Shown: positions 63,210-64,000 of the stretch, piece by piece
Layout of the letters: each line of letters opens with the position of its first letter
Numbering within the stretch: position 1 is the first letter of the stretch
Assembly (NCBI GenBank): GCA_019510435.1
Contig: JAEKKJ010000010.1
Location: 1 to 64,000 of the forward strand
Source: Caulobacterales bacterium
GTDB taxonomy: Bacteria; Pseudomonadota; Alphaproteobacteria; Caulobacterales; Caulobacteraceae
Direction of reading: 5' to 3'
Length of the DNA stretch: 64,000 bases
Notes under the pieces: generated by a model
What the model was told of the DNA's origin: nothing
The model's database searches: none
What the model saw: the letters and a program-made list of their open reading frames with translations, nothing else
Made by a program: the position numbers and the translations under genes

Positions 63210-63764
63210 ATGACGACGATCACGCCGCTCGCCATTCCCGATGTGCTGCTTATCACGCCCAAGCGGCATGGCGATGCGCGCGGTTGGTTCTCCGAGACCT
63301 GGAGCACGCGGGCCCTCGAGGGCACCGCCGCCGACACCAGCTTCGTGCAGGACAACCAGGCCTTCAGCGCCCAGATGGGCACTCTGCGCGGCCTGCACTT
63401 CCAGAAGGGCGCCGACGCCCAGGGCAAGCTGATCCGGGCCCTGAAGGGCGCGATCTACGACGTCGCCGTGGACCTGCGCACCGGCTCGGAGACCTTCGGC
63501 CAGTGGGTCAGCGCCGAGCTGACCGCCGATGGCGGCGAGCAGCTGTGGGTGCCGCGCGGCTTCGCCCACGGCTACGTCACCCTGACCACCGATTGCGAGA
63601 TCTTCTACAAGGTCGACGGCCCCTATGCGCCCGCCAGCGAGGGCGGGATCATCTGGAACGACCCGGACCTGGCCATCCCCTGGCCGATCAAGGGCCAGCC
63701 GGTGCTCTCCGGCAAAGACCACACCCTGCCCCGCCTGAAGGATTTGGGCGAGGTCGGGTTCTAG
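63210..63764 (+). CDS. rfbC: dTDP-4-dehydrorhamnose 3,5-epimerase
   Basis: Makes dTDP-4-keto-L-rhamnose for LPS and other glycans. 184 residues, cupin fold: RHGDARGWFSETW, FVQDNQAFSAQMGTLRGLHF (catalytic His), DVAVDLRTGSETFGQWVSAE, WVPRGFAHGYVTL and EIFYKVDGPYAPASEGGIIW (catalytic Tyr). It is divergent from the broken glycosyltransferase. The rfbA, B and D partners are not in the window. Confidence 0.94.
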   Translation: MTTITPLAIPDVLLITPKRHGDARGWFSETWSTRALEGTAADTSFVQDNQAFSAQMGTLRGLHFQKGADAQGKLIRALKGAIYDVAVDLRTGSETFGQWVSAELTADGGEQLWVPRGFAHGYVTLTTDCEIFYKVDGPYAPASEGGIIWNDPDLAIPWPIKGQPVLSGKDHTLPRLKDLGEVGF

Positions 63765-63780
63765 GCTGGGACGCCAAGAT

Positions 63781-63908
63781 AGCGCCCCCTCCACCACTTC
63801 GTGGTCCCCCTCCCCCGCAGGCGGGGGAGGAACTTGCTGCATTGAACTCCCCAGTTCCTCCCCCGCTTCAGCGGGGGAGGGGGACCCCGAAGGGGTGGAG
63901 GGGGCGCT
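63781..63908. repeat. Long intergenic palindrome (AGCGCC-CCTCCACC type), copy 2
   Basis: 128-bp inverted repeat with the same nested arms as 62004-62119 and a longer central loop. The two copies bracket the glycosyltransferase-rfbC pair. Confidence 0.8.
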
Positions 63909-63930
63909 GGCGGGAGCCCTCCGCCAAACC

Positions 63931-64000
63931 CTACCGCCCCTCCATCTGCTGCAGCAGGCGCTCGAGGACCTCCAGCTCATCGGCCTCACCGGGCGGCTTG
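63931..64000 (-). CDS. 3' end of an unidentified gene
   Basis: The last 23 codons of a minus-strand gene that continues beyond the window: KPPGEADELEVLERLLQQMEGR followed by TAG (63933-63931). It is an amphipathic helical tail. Too short to name. Confidence 0.5.
   Translation of the reverse strand, partial: KPPGEADELEVLERLLQQMEGR

Overview
The window is GC-rich chromosomal DNA from an alphaproteobacterium, most likely Caulobacteraceae (Phenylobacterium/Caulobacter-like). The pointers are an FYDLN-acid (TIGR02300) protein, an hsp20-DUF1150 pair behind a ROSE-type RNA thermometer, a short ribonuclease D, an NDUFA9-like gene, lptCAB and rpoN-hpf-ptsN blocks, and REP-like intergenic palindromes. 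I see no insertion sequence, prophage, integrase or CRISPR array.

Layout. 0-3.7 kb: core genes rpsA (with an in-frame amber codon), cmk, aroA, the FYDLN protein and tRNA-Ala. 3.8-6.5 kb: a short-chain dehydrogenase and a gamma-glutamyltransferase. 6.6-22.6 kb: an accessory locus for sulfated compounds, with four secreted S1 sulfatases, the formylglycine-generating enzyme that activates such sulfatases, a TonB-dependent receptor, a secreted amidohydrolase, a CE1/LpqC-like esterase, two LacI-family regulators and one TetR regulator. Eight copies of a palindrome with core ACAACGTTGT lie only in the control regions of this locus. A separate 22-bp palindrome sits in front of the esterase, and one arm of it recurs upstream of the TonB receptor. 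22.7-25 kb: hexapeptide acyltransferase, lipoprotein, hsp20 and DUF1150. 25.2-28.8 kb: ptsN, hpf, an ExoD-like gene and rpoN. 28.8-37.4 kb: accessory genes (GST, WYL regulator, permease, ArsR/SRPBCC, a large DUF3857-TPR protein, PlsY, Crp/Fnr) that separate rpoN from lptB. 37.4-43.1 kb: lptB, lptA, lptC, rnd, tRNA-Leu, NDUFA9-like, sulfotransferase, uppP. 43.3-49.7 kb: gltD, a VOC gene, gltB. 49.9-52.2 kb: two divergent citrate-synthase homologues, one with an N-terminal DNA-binding domain. 52.4-64 kb: CDF transporter, GST, queG, gmhB-like, a fused ABC ATPase, a DUF559 gene between inverted REP copies, ilvA, FKBP, argE-like, a frameshifted glycosyltransferase, rfbC.

How the main system may work (inference): the TonB receptor imports a sulfated ligand. 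The sulfatases, activated by the FGE, remove sulfate, and the esterase and amidohydrolase process the remainder. LacI-type repressors read an intracellular product through the shared operators. No glycoside hydrolase, polysaccharide lyase or SusD-like gene is present, so the substrate may be a small sulfated molecule or short glycan rather than a polymer.

Two apparent lesions need checking against raw reads: the amber codon in rpsA and a 14-bp tandem duplication that frameshifts the glycosyltransferase.
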